Shown in pieces: positions 22,118 to 31,096 of a DNA stretch of 34,561 nucleotides (positions are counted from its first letter, which is position 1; every line of letters begins with the position of its first letter). Position numbers and translations under genes: made by a program. Source of the stretch: an uncultured Erysipelotrichaceae bacterium (GTDB lineage: Bacteria; Bacillota_I; Bacilli_A; RFN20; CAG-826); assembly GCA_900317165.1 (NCBI GenBank), contig ONFU01000008.1:1-34561 (forward strand), in the 5' to 3' direction. The notes below the pieces were generated by a model. The model had not been told where the DNA came from. It was given only the letters and a program-made list of their open reading frames with translations, and searched no databases.

Positions 22118-24865
22118 ATGGACGAAAACAACGCTTTCGAGACAAGAAGCGCAACCGAGGTTTTGTCTTCCCTTGAGGTTGACCATAACGTCGGCTTAAG
22201 TGAAGACGAGGTAATCAAAAGAAGAGAGAAGCACGGACCTAACAAGTTGGCCGAAAAGAAAAGCGACCCTTGGTATAAGATCCTTTGGGGAAACATCAAA
22301 GACCCGATGACGGGTATTTTGGCGGTCGCGGCGATCATTTCCTTGGTCTTAGCGATCATCAACATGAACAAGCCGATCGATGACCCAACCCATGAAGGAC
22401 CTGAGGGTTTAGCGGATGTATTCATCATCTTCGGCGTCGTCTTGATCAACGCGATCATCGGCACCATCCAGGAGATGAAGGCCGAGAAAGCCTTGGAGGC
22501 CTTGAAGAAGATGTCGGCCCCAACCGCGACCGTCAAGCGCGATGGCAAATTGATCGAGGTCAAGGCCGAGGAACTCGTCCCTGGCGATATCGTCATCTTG
22601 GAAGAAGGGCGCACGGTCCCCGCGGATTTGCGTCTTATCAAATCAGTTAGCCTTAAAACCGATGAATCATCCTTGACCGGCGAATCTCTCCCGGTCGAGA
22701 AGGATGCCGAGCTCGTCCTCACCGAATCTAGCGGAATCGGCGATAGGGTAAATGAGGTTTTCATGTCGACCCCTGTTGTCTATGGTAGGGGAGAAGGCGT
22801 CGTTATCGGCACCGGAATGGGCACCGAAATCGGCAAGATCGCCACGATGCTTAGCGAAGGCGAAGACGATGAGACGCCCCTCCAGAAGCAACTTGGCAAA
22901 TTATCCAAATTCCTTGGTATCCTCACCGTTGGCATCGTCATCTTGATGCTCGCGGTCAAGATAATCTATGGCTTAGCCAATTCTAACCTCGGTTCCACCT
23001 GGAGCCAGGCTCTCCTTGATTCGGTCGCTTTGGCAGTCGCCGCGATCCCAGAAGGCCTCACCGCGGTCGTCACCATCGTCTTGGCGATGGGTATGACCAA
23101 AATGGTCAAGGTCAATACGATCGTCAGGCGTCTTGCTTCCGTCGAAACCCTTGGGGCGGTATCCGTCATCTGCTCCGATAAGACAGGCACCCTCACCCAA
23201 AACAAGATGACGGTCGTCCGCGCCTATTTCGATAAGAACATCTATGACCAATCCTCCTTCGATAAGGAAAAACTCGGCCTATTGGCTAGAGGCATGTCCC
23301 TTTGCAGCGACGCCAACGTCGACGGAGGCATATATGGCGATCCTACCGAAGTCGCCCTCGTCGAATTCGCGAATGGCTTCGATATGCATAAAGGGGATAT
23401 GGAAAAAGAAACGCCCCGTGTCGATGAACTTCCTTTCGATTCCGTTAGGAAGATGATGTCGACGATGCATAAGGAAGAGAAGGGCAACGTCGTCTACACC
23501 AAAGGGGCGATGGACCAAATCCTTATCCGCACCACCCATATTCTCGATAATGGCAGAATCAGGGAAATAACAGAACAAGATAAGAAAGATATCGCAGAGG
23601 CTTCCGCCTTGATGGCTAATGACGCTCTCCGCGTCCTCGCTCTTGCCATCTCTTATCGTAACGAAATCAAAGAAGAAGGACTGACCTACGTTGGTATGGT
23701 CGGTATGGTCGATCCACCTCGTTCAGCCGCTAAACCAGCGGTTGCCACGCTTAAGCACGCTGGCATCACTACCATCATGATCACCGGTGACCATAAGGAC
23801 ACCGCCTTTGCGATCGCCAAGGAATTAGGAATCGCGGATAGCATCGATCAATGCATGTCCGGTGATCAAATCGACGCTTGCAGCGATGAGGAACTCCGTG
23901 AAAAGGTCAAGACCGTCCGCGTCTTCGCTAGGGTCTCCCCAACCAACAAGGTTTCCATCGTCAAAGCCGTCAAGGCTAACGGCATGATAGCCGCGATGAC
24001 TGGCGATGGCGTTAACGACGCCCCATCCTTAAAAGCCGCCGATATCGGTATTGCGATGGGCATCACCGGCACCGACGTCGCTAAAGGCGCGGCCGATATG
24101 GTCTTAACAGACGATAATTTCGCCTCCATCGAAAAAGCGGTTGAAGAAGGTAGAGGAATCTACGCGAACATCAAGAAGACGATCCTTTTCCTCCTTTCCT
24201 CCAATATTGGCGAAGTCGTCTGTATGTTCGTTGGGGCTTGCTTTGGCCTTCCTTCGCCTCTTATTGCCATCCATCTTCTTTGGGTCAACCTCATCACCGA
24301 CTCTTTGCCCGCGGTCGCGTTAGGCGCGGATAAAAAGCCTGCGGACATCATGAACGATCAACCGCGCGATTCCAAAGATACGGTCTTCTCCCATGGAGGT
24401 TACGCCCTAACGTTTGGCTATGGCATCCTCATCGGTTTAGCGACCCTCCTGGCCTTCCTCGTTAACGCTTGGCAAGCCGGCAAATTCGCGATCCCCGATA
24501 TCCTCTCCTATTTCGATAGCACTACCGAAATCGGTAAGGTTCATCTAGAAAACGCTCAAGCCATGGCCTTCTGCGTCCTCTCTTTCTCCGAACTCTTCCA
24601 TATGCTAGGCATGGTCAACGTCAAGAAATCGGCGGTACATGTATTCGCGAATAAGAACATCCTCCTTTGGATTTCCTTCTTCCTTGGCATGGGTTTGCAG
24701 TTCTTCGTCATCTTTACCCCTGGGGTCAATACCATCTTCAAGATCGTTCCTCCAGAAGGACTTGATTGGGCTTGGGTATTTGGCCTTGCCGTTTCGCCTC
24801 TTGTCGTCCACGAGATAATCGTTCTTGTTCTCTTCCTAAAGAGAAAATTCGGGAAAAAAGCGTAA
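22118..24865 (+). CDS. SERCA-like P-type ATPase, probable Mn2+/Ca2+ exporter
   Basis: A 915-residue P2A-type ATPase. Actuator motif TGES (187-190), phosphorylation site DKTGTLT (D354), nucleotide-domain KGAMDQ, hinge MITGDH and TGDGVNDAP. Ion-site residues known from SERCA are conserved: PEGL in M4 (311-314), N696 and E699 in M5, and N724, T727 and D728 in M6, so both SERCA sites appear intact. Family knowledge allows Ca2+ and Mn2+ efflux; the upstream yybP-ykoY riboswitch favours Mn2+ detoxification, as for Lactococcus YoaB. The full ten-helix layout is present. Translation should depend on the SD GGGGAAAGGA released by the riboswitch. It is followed by its own terminator. Confidence 0.93.
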   Translation: MDENNAFETRSATEVLSSLEVDHNVGLSEDEVIKRREKHGPNKLAEKKSDPWYKILWGNIKDPMTGILAVAAIISLVLAIINMNKPIDDPTHEGPEGLADVFIIFGVVLINAIIGTIQEMKAEKALEALKKMSAPTATVKRDGKLIEVKAEELVPGDIVILEEGRTVPADLRLIKSVSLKTDESSLTGESLPVEKDAELVLTESSGIGDRVNEVFMSTPVVYGRGEGVVIGTGMGTEIGKIATMLSEGEDDETPLQKQLGKLSKFLGILTVGIVILMLAVKIIYGLANSNLGSTWSQALLDSVALAVAAIPEGLTAVVTIVLAMGMTKMVKVNTIVRRLASVETLGAVSVICSDKTGTLTQNKMTVVRAYFDKNIYDQSSFDKEKLGLLARGMSLCSDANVDGGIYGDPTEVALVEFANGFDMHKGDMEKETPRVDELPFDSVRKMMSTMHKEEKGNVVYTKGAMDQILIRTTHILDNGRIREITEQDKKDIAEASALMANDALRVLALAISYRNEIKEEGLTYVGMVGMVDPPRSAAKPAVATLKHAGITTIMITGDHKDTAFAIAKELGIADSIDQCMSGDQIDACSDEELREKVKTVRVFARVSPTNKVSIVKAVKANGMIAAMTGDGVNDAPSLKAADIGIAMGITGTDVAKGAADMVLTDDNFASIEKAVEEGRGIYANIKKTILFLLSSNIGEVVCMFVGACFGLPSPLIAIHLLWVNLITDSLPAVALGADKKPADIMNDQPRDSKDTVFSHGGYALTFGYGILIGLATLLAFLVNAWQAGKFAIPDILSYFDSTTEIGKVHLENAQAMAFCVLSFSELFHMLGMVNVKKSAVHVFANKNILLWISFFLGMGLQFFVIFTPGVNTIFKIVPPEGLDWAWVFGLAVSPLVVHEIIVLVLFLKRKFGKKA

Positions 24866-24891
24866 GGCATTACCCAATTATTTGACTTATT

Positions 24892-24916
24892 AGCGCTCAG
24901 TCATGGGCGCTTTTTC
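24892..24916 (+). terminator. Intrinsic terminator after the P-type ATPase
   Basis: AGCGCTCA (24892-24899) pairs with TGGGCGCT (24904-24911, one wobble) around GTCA, then TTTTTCC. Confidence 0.9.
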
Positions 24917-24974
24917 CTTATAAAGGATATCCTGCCAAAACAGCCTCACCCAATCCCCCAAACGCCCTTCCCTA

Positions 24975-24983
24975 TGTTAAAAT
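24975..24983 (+). promoter_or_regulatory. Extended -10 promoter of the RHS gene
   Basis: TGTTAAAAT, 31 bp before the ATG, with a purine-rich ribosome site (GGGGGAAA at 25002-25009) in the leader. The AT-rich host-like promoter contrasts with the GC-rich gene it drives. Confidence 0.55.
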
Positions 24984-25014
24984 TGGTAACAAACGAAAAA
25001 CGGGGGAAACGAAA

Positions 25015-28000
25015 ATGAGGAATCCTAACATACCTGGCGTCGAGTACGTGACATCGTCCATCTCGGACGTAAGGTCCCACTCGCTCGTGAACGACCGCGG
25101 GCAGACCTCCTTCCTGGAGGTGCCGCTCGTCGAGGAGATCCTCGGCTGGCCGTTCCCGGTGTCGCTGCTCTTCCCGGTCGGGCAAGACCCGTCCCTTACC
25201 GAGGGAAGCCTCAGCATCTGCTGGTCCCTCTCGCTCGTCTCGGGGTCGGTCGTCCTCAAGCGGCCGTGCCTCCCCGACCTGCCCTTCGCGCCGGTCGAGA
25301 ACACCCAGCTCTACGTGTGCAGGAGCACAGGGCAGATCGTGGAGTCCACCGAAGACGGCCTGATCCTGCGCGAAGGCGGTGTCAAGTACGTATTCCCCTC
25401 CGAGGGGGGAGGGCTCTCGTCCTTCTCCATAGGGGGTCGGGAGTTCGCGGTGCAACGAACCGAAACGAGCTTCTCTGCCTCGACATCCGGTCCCGGCGCC
25501 GGCTTCTCGATAGAGTTCGTGGCCCTGGGAAACGACAGATCCAGGGTCAGGCTGACAAGGACCTGGGCGACCCTCCCGGAGAAGGTTCTCGTGGAGGCGG
25601 AGGGAAGCGAGTCAAACGCCTCCTATTCGATCTCAGTCTCGAGGCGGGTGGCCGCCACCCCCGTCGAAAGGGAGGTCGCCCTATCGATGCAGGATGGCAC
25701 GCTCACAGCGTCGGAGACGTTCGCGGCGGAGCCCGGGAGGTCGGAGGTTTTATCGGTCTCGCTCGTCCAGTCGGAGACGCTGATAACCGCCACCGTCGGG
25801 CAGAGGGTGGAGGAGACGACGATCTCCATGGCCTCCGCCAAGACCGTCAGGGTCGAGCGTCCGGACGGATCCGTCGCGCTTTACGGGCTCTGCGCAGGCC
25901 AGTCCGGCCCGGTCGGCACCCTCGTGTGCTCCGCGGTCACGGACAGGGGCGAGGCCTCCTCCATGAGGTTCGACCAGGACGGCGCCCCCATCGAGTCCTC
26001 CGACCCGACGGACCTGCGCGCGGCCGGATCCCAGTTTAGATCTATGTCCGGCGGTGCCTCCGACTTCTCTGGCGGGTGGTCCCTCACCGGGGCGGCCCAC
26101 CTGGAGCAGGATGGGCCGTTCGCCTTGCCGGGGGCCCTCGGCGGCGGGTGGGTCGGCTTCGGTACGGGCGGGAACGCCGCCAGGGCCGCCGATTCCCTCC
26201 CGTACCCAGGGGAGCCAACCCTCCTCGCGGCGCTCGTCGTCTGCGGCGGGGCCTCGGTGTCGATCGGCGTCGACGCCTCCACGTCCCTCGGGCAGGAGTC
26301 CATTTCCTCAACCCTCCCGGCGTCGGAATGCCCGGAGGGATGCCTCAGGCTGGTATGCCTCCCCGTCGAGCTCTCCGGCACGCCGTCTTCCGCCAGCGTG
26401 TGGGTGTCCTCGGGCGCCTGCCACCTCAAGTCATTCGCCTGGCTCCGCGGCCTCACCGCGTCCAGGTTCTCGCGCGACTTCCTCGGGCGCGCCACCGCCA
26501 CATCCAGAGGGGGCGTCCTCTCCGGTTCCTATTACGACGGCAGCTCCCCCTTCTCGGAGTCGGACCCGGGCGGCGGCCGCACTATCCGCGACCCGGAGAC
26601 CGGACTGCCCACCCTTTCCGTGGACGACCTCGGCGACAGGGAGGAGCGGGCCTACCTGACGGGGGAGGGCGCGACGCCACTGCACCCGCTCCCGCTATCA
26701 TCGACAACGTCCGCGGGCGGGCTTTCCCGCACGTCGTCTGTGCGACTCGGCAGACTGACCCTCGAGCCGGTGTTCGGGTCATCCGACGGGGTTTCCACGT
26801 CCTACGGAAGGGTGGAATCCGAGGCCGCGTTGAACGTCACCAGGGCCATTGGGGGGCGTTTCTCCTCCGAGACGCTCGACACCGCGTCCGGGTCGGTGTC
26901 TTTCTCCCTGCCGTCCGGGCAAACCCAGTATAGGACGGAGTCCATGGGGCTCGTGACCTCGCTCTCGGACTTGGCCGATTCGTTTTCCTTCGGAAGCGAC
27001 TCCTTGAGGCGCCTTTCGGAGGTATCCTACCCATGGGGCGCGACCTCATCGTATGCATACGAGGAGGGCCCGTTCGGCAGGCTCTCCTCCGGCTCGTCGT
27101 ACGGTTCGACGACCTCCTTCCTCTACGACGCGCTCGACAGGCCCACCCTGGTATCCGAGGGCTCCGGCCCATCGGCCAGGTCGTTCTCGTTCTCTTACGA
27201 CGGCGCGTCCTACGACGCCATGGCCTCGTCCTCCCTCGGCTCGTCCTGGTCGTCCTCCGGCCCCGGCAGGTCCGATTTGGGGGAATCCTCGGCCGTCTCG
27301 ATCGCATCCGGCCCGCAGAGAGCGGAGGTCGGAAGGCTCGGCGGCTCCAGCGTGTCGACATCGCACGGGAGCGGGAGGGTCCTGGGCTCCGTCTCCGGCG
27401 GGGGCCGCGTCTGCTCGCCGGACAGGAAGTCGTGGTTCGCGGCCATAGGCATGGCCGGGCTCGCCAGGGCCAGGCTTTGGGACACCGACCCCCTGGGCCC
27501 CTCCGGGGGCACCGGGAGCGGCCCGGCCCTCATCGCGGGGGCCACCGAATACCAGCCGTCGGGGACCGTCGCTTCCGGGACGAGGTCCGCCTCGGGGACG
27601 GTCTGCCTGAGGTTCTCGGGGAGGTCCCAGTACGGCCCCTTCCCCGCCGCCGAGGAGGGGCGCTTCCCCGCGGCCGTCGTCTCTTTCGTGCCGCCCGGCG
27701 GTTCCTCCCAGGTTATTTCAGTCACGGGATTCTCGTCGGGCGAAGAGGTCCTCTCCGTCTCCGTGTCCTCCGGCGTGGCCTACGTGTCCGGATCGCGTCT
27801 CCAGGGGTCGCCCGTGGCGCTTGGGTCCGTATCCGGAGGCCCCAACTGCGTGGTGGTCGCCTTCTGGTCCAGCACCTCCGGGGTCGCCGTCCTCAACGGC
27901 GTCCCCACAGCCCTCGCGTTCGGGGACGCGGGCGTGCAAACTGGCGCCTCGTTTTTCTCCGTCGGCAGGCCATTCCTAACGCTGGAGGTCCATTCGCTCG

Positions 28001-30519
28001 CCTACGGCCATTGCCAGATGGGGCCGGACGAGGCGGTGTCGCTATGCCTCTCCACGATGGACTCCTGCCCATCCGCGTCCTCGGCCGAGCCGCCATCCGG
28101 GCTTTCATGCGCCGTCAGGAGGATCGCGTTCGAGGAATGCTGCCTGGCCCAGTCCGAGGACAGACCGAACCTCAGGAGGGTTCCCCTAAACGGGTCGCTA
28201 GGGACCACGGACGCCGCCGCCCCCTCGAAGGTTGCGCGCCCTGCCGGCGTCGGCGTGTCGCCCGACCCGTTCCTCTCGGGCGCCAGGGCCCTCAGCCCGG
28301 CTCCGTTCGCCTTCGAGCCCTCCTCCCGCAGGTTCATGTGGAGGGCGTTCGGCAGGGGGCTTTCCTACGCGTGCCAAAGCCCCGGCGGGCTGTACTTCTC
28401 CGCGCTGGTGCGCCCATCCCCCGTCCAGGACGGCAGGAGGAGGGTCATAGCGGAGGCCAGGTCGGGGGCGTCGTTCCTCTCGCTCTTCGCACGCTCGGGG
28501 AGGCTTTTCGTCTCGACCGCGTCCGGGGAGGTCCAGACCAGCCTATCCCTGCCGGACTCCGCGGTTTCAAGGGTTAGTCTCAAACTGCGAGTGGAGCTTT
28601 TGCCGCTCGGGCCCGTGCCCGTCGCCGAGGTTTACGTTCAGGGGTCGCTCCCCTGGCTCGGCTTCGTCGCGGACCCGGGCCTCGGCCAGTCGTGCGAGCT
28701 CTGGCTCGGCTCGGCCGATGGCGGCGCCGACCCCATGCTGGGGCTGATCGGCGACGTGTGGACCGACGGGGAGCCGTCAAGGACGCTTGACCAGTGCGCC
28801 TCCGACGAGTCGGCCTACGGCGCGTGCCTCGAGGAGGGGTTCGACGCGCTCGGCAGGCGGTCATACGGCCTTTCGAAGTGCGCCGGAAGGTCGGTGGACG
28901 GGTCCTTCATATACGGGTCCGACCAGCCCTCGGGGGACCTCTCGAGGCCCTGCGAGGTGGTGGTCTCGGTCGACGGTTCCCAGAGGTACGACACGGTGCT
29001 CGGGTACGGGCCCGACGGGCTTCTCTCTTGCGTGGACTCCGTAGACGTAAAACGCGACCGTGGGGCCAGGGTGGCCGGGGCCCTCGGGCAGTCCGTTACC
29101 TACGACCGCAAGGGGAACGTATCTGCCGTCAGCGGGCTCTCGGGCGTTGCCCCTTCGAGATCAATCACTTTCTCCGAGGGCCAGACGGGCCTTCTCGTCT
29201 CCTCGGCAACGGTCGGGAACAGGGTCAGGTCGTACGCCTACCCGACCCCGAACCACGGGCTCCCCTCGTCGATATCGACGTCGGGGCCGGGCTATTCGTC
29301 AACACTCTCGCTCTCCTGGTCGGGCCGCAGGCTCGCCTCGGCCACCGTCGGCCAGGAGGCGGCGGAGTACACATACGGACCCGACGGGTTCCTCGCGTCC
29401 AGGAGGAGCGGCGCGTCGGTAAGGGGGTACGCCTTTTCTGAAGACGGGAGGCTCCTCTCGGACCTGGGAGGCCCGCTGGAGTTCCATTACGTCTACTTCC
29501 CCTCCGGCGCGCCCGGCCTTGCCGTGACCATAGACGGCAACGGCGTCCCCGAGGCGCACCTCGTCGTGCAGGACGCCCTCGGGAGGATCGCGGGCCTCGC
29601 CTCCTCCTCGGGCGGGGAGGCCTCCTACGCCTACGACCTCTGGGGAATCCCATCCCTCGTATCCGACACCACCCAGAGGGGGGTCGGGTCCGCCAACAAA
29701 CTCCTTTTCGTCGGATACCTCTACGACGACCTCCTCGGGACCTACGCCCTCGGCGTCAGGCATTATGACCCCGTCGTCTGCAGGTTCGTCGAGCCCGACG
29801 GATTCAGCTACCTCGATCCATCGTCGGTCGACGGGCTCAACCCCTTCGCCTACTGCGCCGGGGACCCTTTGACGTATGTAGATCCAACGGGAACGGTTCC
29901 TATTGTTGTAGCCATGTTACTCATTGCCGTAGGTGCTGGCGCTGCCATTGGAGCTACATCAAATGTGATCACACAGTACATTTCCAATGATGGCTGGGAC
30001 AATTTCAATTGGGCTTTATTGGGATGGAATACTATTGTTGGAGCTGCTAGCGGAGCATTAGCTATGTCAACACTTGGGCCTTGGGCGATGGTTTTTGCCA
30101 ACGCTGGGTTGGCCGCCGTTGGCTCTGTGGGGAATCACCTAATTTCGGGAGACGACTTCGGCTGCCTGGGAACGTGGGGCGACATAATGATTACCGGCTT
30201 TATCGGTGGTTTTGCCGGACTACTCGGGGGCCCAGGAGCATTGTATAAAAACAATGTTAACGCGGCAGCGTCTCAATTGACCAAGGCCGCCAATTCATAC
30301 ATTAAGGTTATCTCGAAGGCTTCCTCGGGTGGATATGCTACTACCAAAGGTGCTAATATTGCCTTGGGGTTAACTAGAAATAACTTAATTCGTGCCTTTA
30401 ACACGCTCAATTCTAGAGTTGCTTTGGCCGGGGGGTCGTTGTTTACATCTATTCGTGCATCGGCCTTCGTAGAAATAGGCGAAGCTTTCGTTTTTGGATT
30501 GTGGAACCGAGGTCGGTGA
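25015..30519 (+). CDS. Giant RHS/YD-repeat protein with exchanged C-terminal tip (polymorphic toxin-like)
   Basis: An 1834-residue protein. N-terminal third (1-about 500) is beta-rich and unrecognised, with no signal peptide. YD-type repeats begin near 680 (SYAYEEGPFGRLSS, FLYDALDRPTLVSEG). Two segments at about 850-1010 and 1100-1260 look like LamG/concanavalin-type sandwiches inserted between repeats. YD repeats resume to about 1600 (YDTVLGYGPDGLLS, YTYGPDGFLASRR), and the canonical RHS core end is present: GYLYDDLLGTYALGVRHYDP, FVEPDGFSYLD, NPFAYCAGDPLTYVDPTG (ending at 1626). In RHS toxins this core encapsulates and delivers a variable C-terminal effector. Composition is far GC-richer than neighbours up to about 29870, then changes sharply. 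ATG 25015 has an SD. The export route is unclear. Confidence 0.88.
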   Translation: MRNPNIPGVEYVTSSISDVRSHSLVNDRGQTSFLEVPLVEEILGWPFPVSLLFPVGQDPSLTEGSLSICWSLSLVSGSVVLKRPCLPDLPFAPVENTQLYVCRSTGQIVESTEDGLILREGGVKYVFPSEGGGLSSFSIGGREFAVQRTETSFSASTSGPGAGFSIEFVALGNDRSRVRLTRTWATLPEKVLVEAEGSESNASYSISVSRRVAATPVEREVALSMQDGTLTASETFAAEPGRSEVLSVSLVQSETLITATVGQRVEETTISMASAKTVRVERPDGSVALYGLCAGQSGPVGTLVCSAVTDRGEASSMRFDQDGAPIESSDPTDLRAAGSQFRSMSGGASDFSGGWSLTGAAHLEQDGPFALPGALGGGWVGFGTGGNAARAADSLPYPGEPTLLAALVVCGGASVSIGVDASTSLGQESISSTLPASECPEGCLRLVCLPVELSGTPSSASVWVSSGACHLKSFAWLRGLTASRFSRDFLGRATATSRGGVLSGSYYDGSSPFSESDPGGGRTIRDPETGLPTLSVDDLGDREERAYLTGEGATPLHPLPLSSTTSAGGLSRTSSVRLGRLTLEPVFGSSDGVSTSYGRVESEAALNVTRAIGGRFSSETLDTASGSVSFSLPSGQTQYRTESMGLVTSLSDLADSFSFGSDSLRRLSEVSYPWGATSSYAYEEGPFGRLSSGSSYGSTTSFLYDALDRPTLVSEGSGPSARSFSFSYDGASYDAMASSSLGSSWSSSGPGRSDLGESSAVSIASGPQRAEVGRLGGSSVSTSHGSGRVLGSVSGGGRVCSPDRKSWFAAIGMAGLARARLWDTDPLGPSGGTGSGPALIAGATEYQPSGTVASGTRSASGTVCLRFSGRSQYGPFPAAEEGRFPAAVVSFVPPGGSSQVISVTGFSSGEEVLSVSVSSGVAYVSGSRLQGSPVALGSVSGGPNCVVVAFWSSTSGVAVLNGVPTALAFGDAGVQTGASFFSVGRPFLTLEVHSLAYGHCQMGPDEAVSLCLSTMDSCPSASSAEPPSGLSCAVRRIAFEECCLAQSEDRPNLRRVPLNGSLGTTDAAAPSKVARPAGVGVSPDPFLSGARALSPAPFAFEPSSRRFMWRAFGRGLSYACQSPGGLYFSALVRPSPVQDGRRRVIAEARSGASFLSLFARSGRLFVSTASGEVQTSLSLPDSAVSRVSLKLRVELLPLGPVPVAEVYVQGSLPWLGFVADPGLGQSCELWLGSADGGADPMLGLIGDVWTDGEPSRTLDQCASDESAYGACLEEGFDALGRRSYGLSKCAGRSVDGSFIYGSDQPSGDLSRPCEVVVSVDGSQRYDTVLGYGPDGLLSCVDSVDVKRDRGARVAGALGQSVTYDRKGNVSAVSGLSGVAPSRSITFSEGQTGLLVSSATVGNRVRSYAYPTPNHGLPSSISTSGPGYSSTLSLSWSGRRLASATVGQEAAEYTYGPDGFLASRRSGASVRGYAFSEDGRLLSDLGGPLEFHYVYFPSGAPGLAVTIDGNGVPEAHLVVQDALGRIAGLASSSGGEASYAYDLWGIPSLVSDTTQRGVGSANKLLFVGYLYDDLLGTYALGVRHYDPVVCRFVEPDGFSYLDPSSVDGLNPFAYCAGDPLTYVDPTGTVPIVVAMLLIAVGAGAAIGATSNVITQYISNDGWDNFNWALLGWNTIVGAASGALAMSTLGPWAMVFANAGLAAVGSVGNHLISGDDFGCLGTWGDIMITGFIGGFAGLLGGPGALYKNNVNAAASQLTKAANSYIKVISKASSGGYATTKGANIALGLTRNNLIRAFNTLNSRVALAGGSLFTSIRASAFVEIGEAFVFGLWNRGR
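29893..30519 (+). other. RHS C-terminal tip: Gly-rich hydrophobic linker plus unassigned effector
   Basis: Residues 1627-1834 of the RHS protein, after DPTG. The first about 120 residues contain several Gly/Ala-rich hydrophobic helices (VPIVVAMLLIAVGAGAAIGA, WNTIVGAASGALAMS, DIMITGFIGGFAGLLGG) resembling the pre-toxin linker seen in many Firmicutes RHS proteins. The last about 85 residues (from NAAASQLTKAAN to FGLWNRGR) match no toxin fold I know and are short for an effector. They could be a membrane-active toxin, or a remnant. G+C by hand count: 45/60 at 29581-29640 versus 28/60 at 29941-30000. Confidence 0.6.
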
Positions 30520-30525
30520 TTATTT

Positions 30526-31047
30526 ATGACTTCGGAAACTATATTGGACATAATTCTTGGATCTGTGCTTGGGTTAGCCCATCTTTTGAGCGCGATCTAC
30601 ATCATCTTTTGGAGGAGAAAAAAATATAGTAAGGGTATTCACACCACACATATTGGGGCCACGATGCTGTTTTTTTCCGTCTGCATGGGTGTTGTCCTCC
30701 CGATAGGAGGGTTTACGTATCCCGATGGCGGACAGAGCGGAACTAAGGCATTGATCACTGCAATGGTTATTTGTCCATTTCCGCTCGTGGCTTCGCTAAG
30801 ATTCCTGTGTTTCTGTGTTTTTATCGACGAAAAATCGGTGATCGAAAGAGTGCTGTGGTTCGAAAAAAGGATACGCCTCGATGAGCCGGGCACATTGATT
30901 CTTTTGGACAATTCTTATGGGAGACTTGTTATATCAATCATATCTGAGGATAAAAAGAAAATGATCGAAATCAACGAACGCCATTTTTTGGGGGACGTAT
31001 CGGACTTTTTGGAAGCCTGTAAAAAAATCCGCAAGGAAAATCTGTGA
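30526..31047 (+). CDS. Membrane protein with PH-like domain, candidate immunity protein
   Basis: A 173-residue protein beginning 6 nt after the RHS stop. It has three hydrophobic segments (about 8-29, 42-63 and 75-101) and then a soluble domain of about 70 residues with alternating strands and a final helix (VIERVLWFEKRIRLDEP..., LVISIISEDKKKMIEI, then GDVSDFLEACKKI), reminiscent of a PH-like fold. The gene is AT-richer than the RHS core and matches the composition of the RHS tip, as expected if tip and partner moved together. By position it is the immunity gene; membrane location suits protection against a membrane-acting effector. GAGGT about 14 nt upstream is a weak SD, so coupling to RHS is likely. 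Confidence 0.65.
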   Translation: MTSETILDIILGSVLGLAHLLSAIYIIFWRRKKYSKGIHTTHIGATMLFFSVCMGVVLPIGGFTYPDGGQSGTKALITAMVICPFPLVASLRFLCFCVFIDEKSVIERVLWFEKRIRLDEPGTLILLDNSYGRLVISIISEDKKKMIEINERHFLGDVSDFLEACKKIRKENL

Positions 31048-31096
31048 GATGCTGCTTATTGAATAACCAACAAGCGTGAATTCTGTATTATCTGTT

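Noticed and set aside
25266-29763. Many long open frames on both strands within the RHS gene
   Set aside because: High G+C leaves few stops in other frames; the Arg/Pro/Gly-rich peptides are typical shadows.
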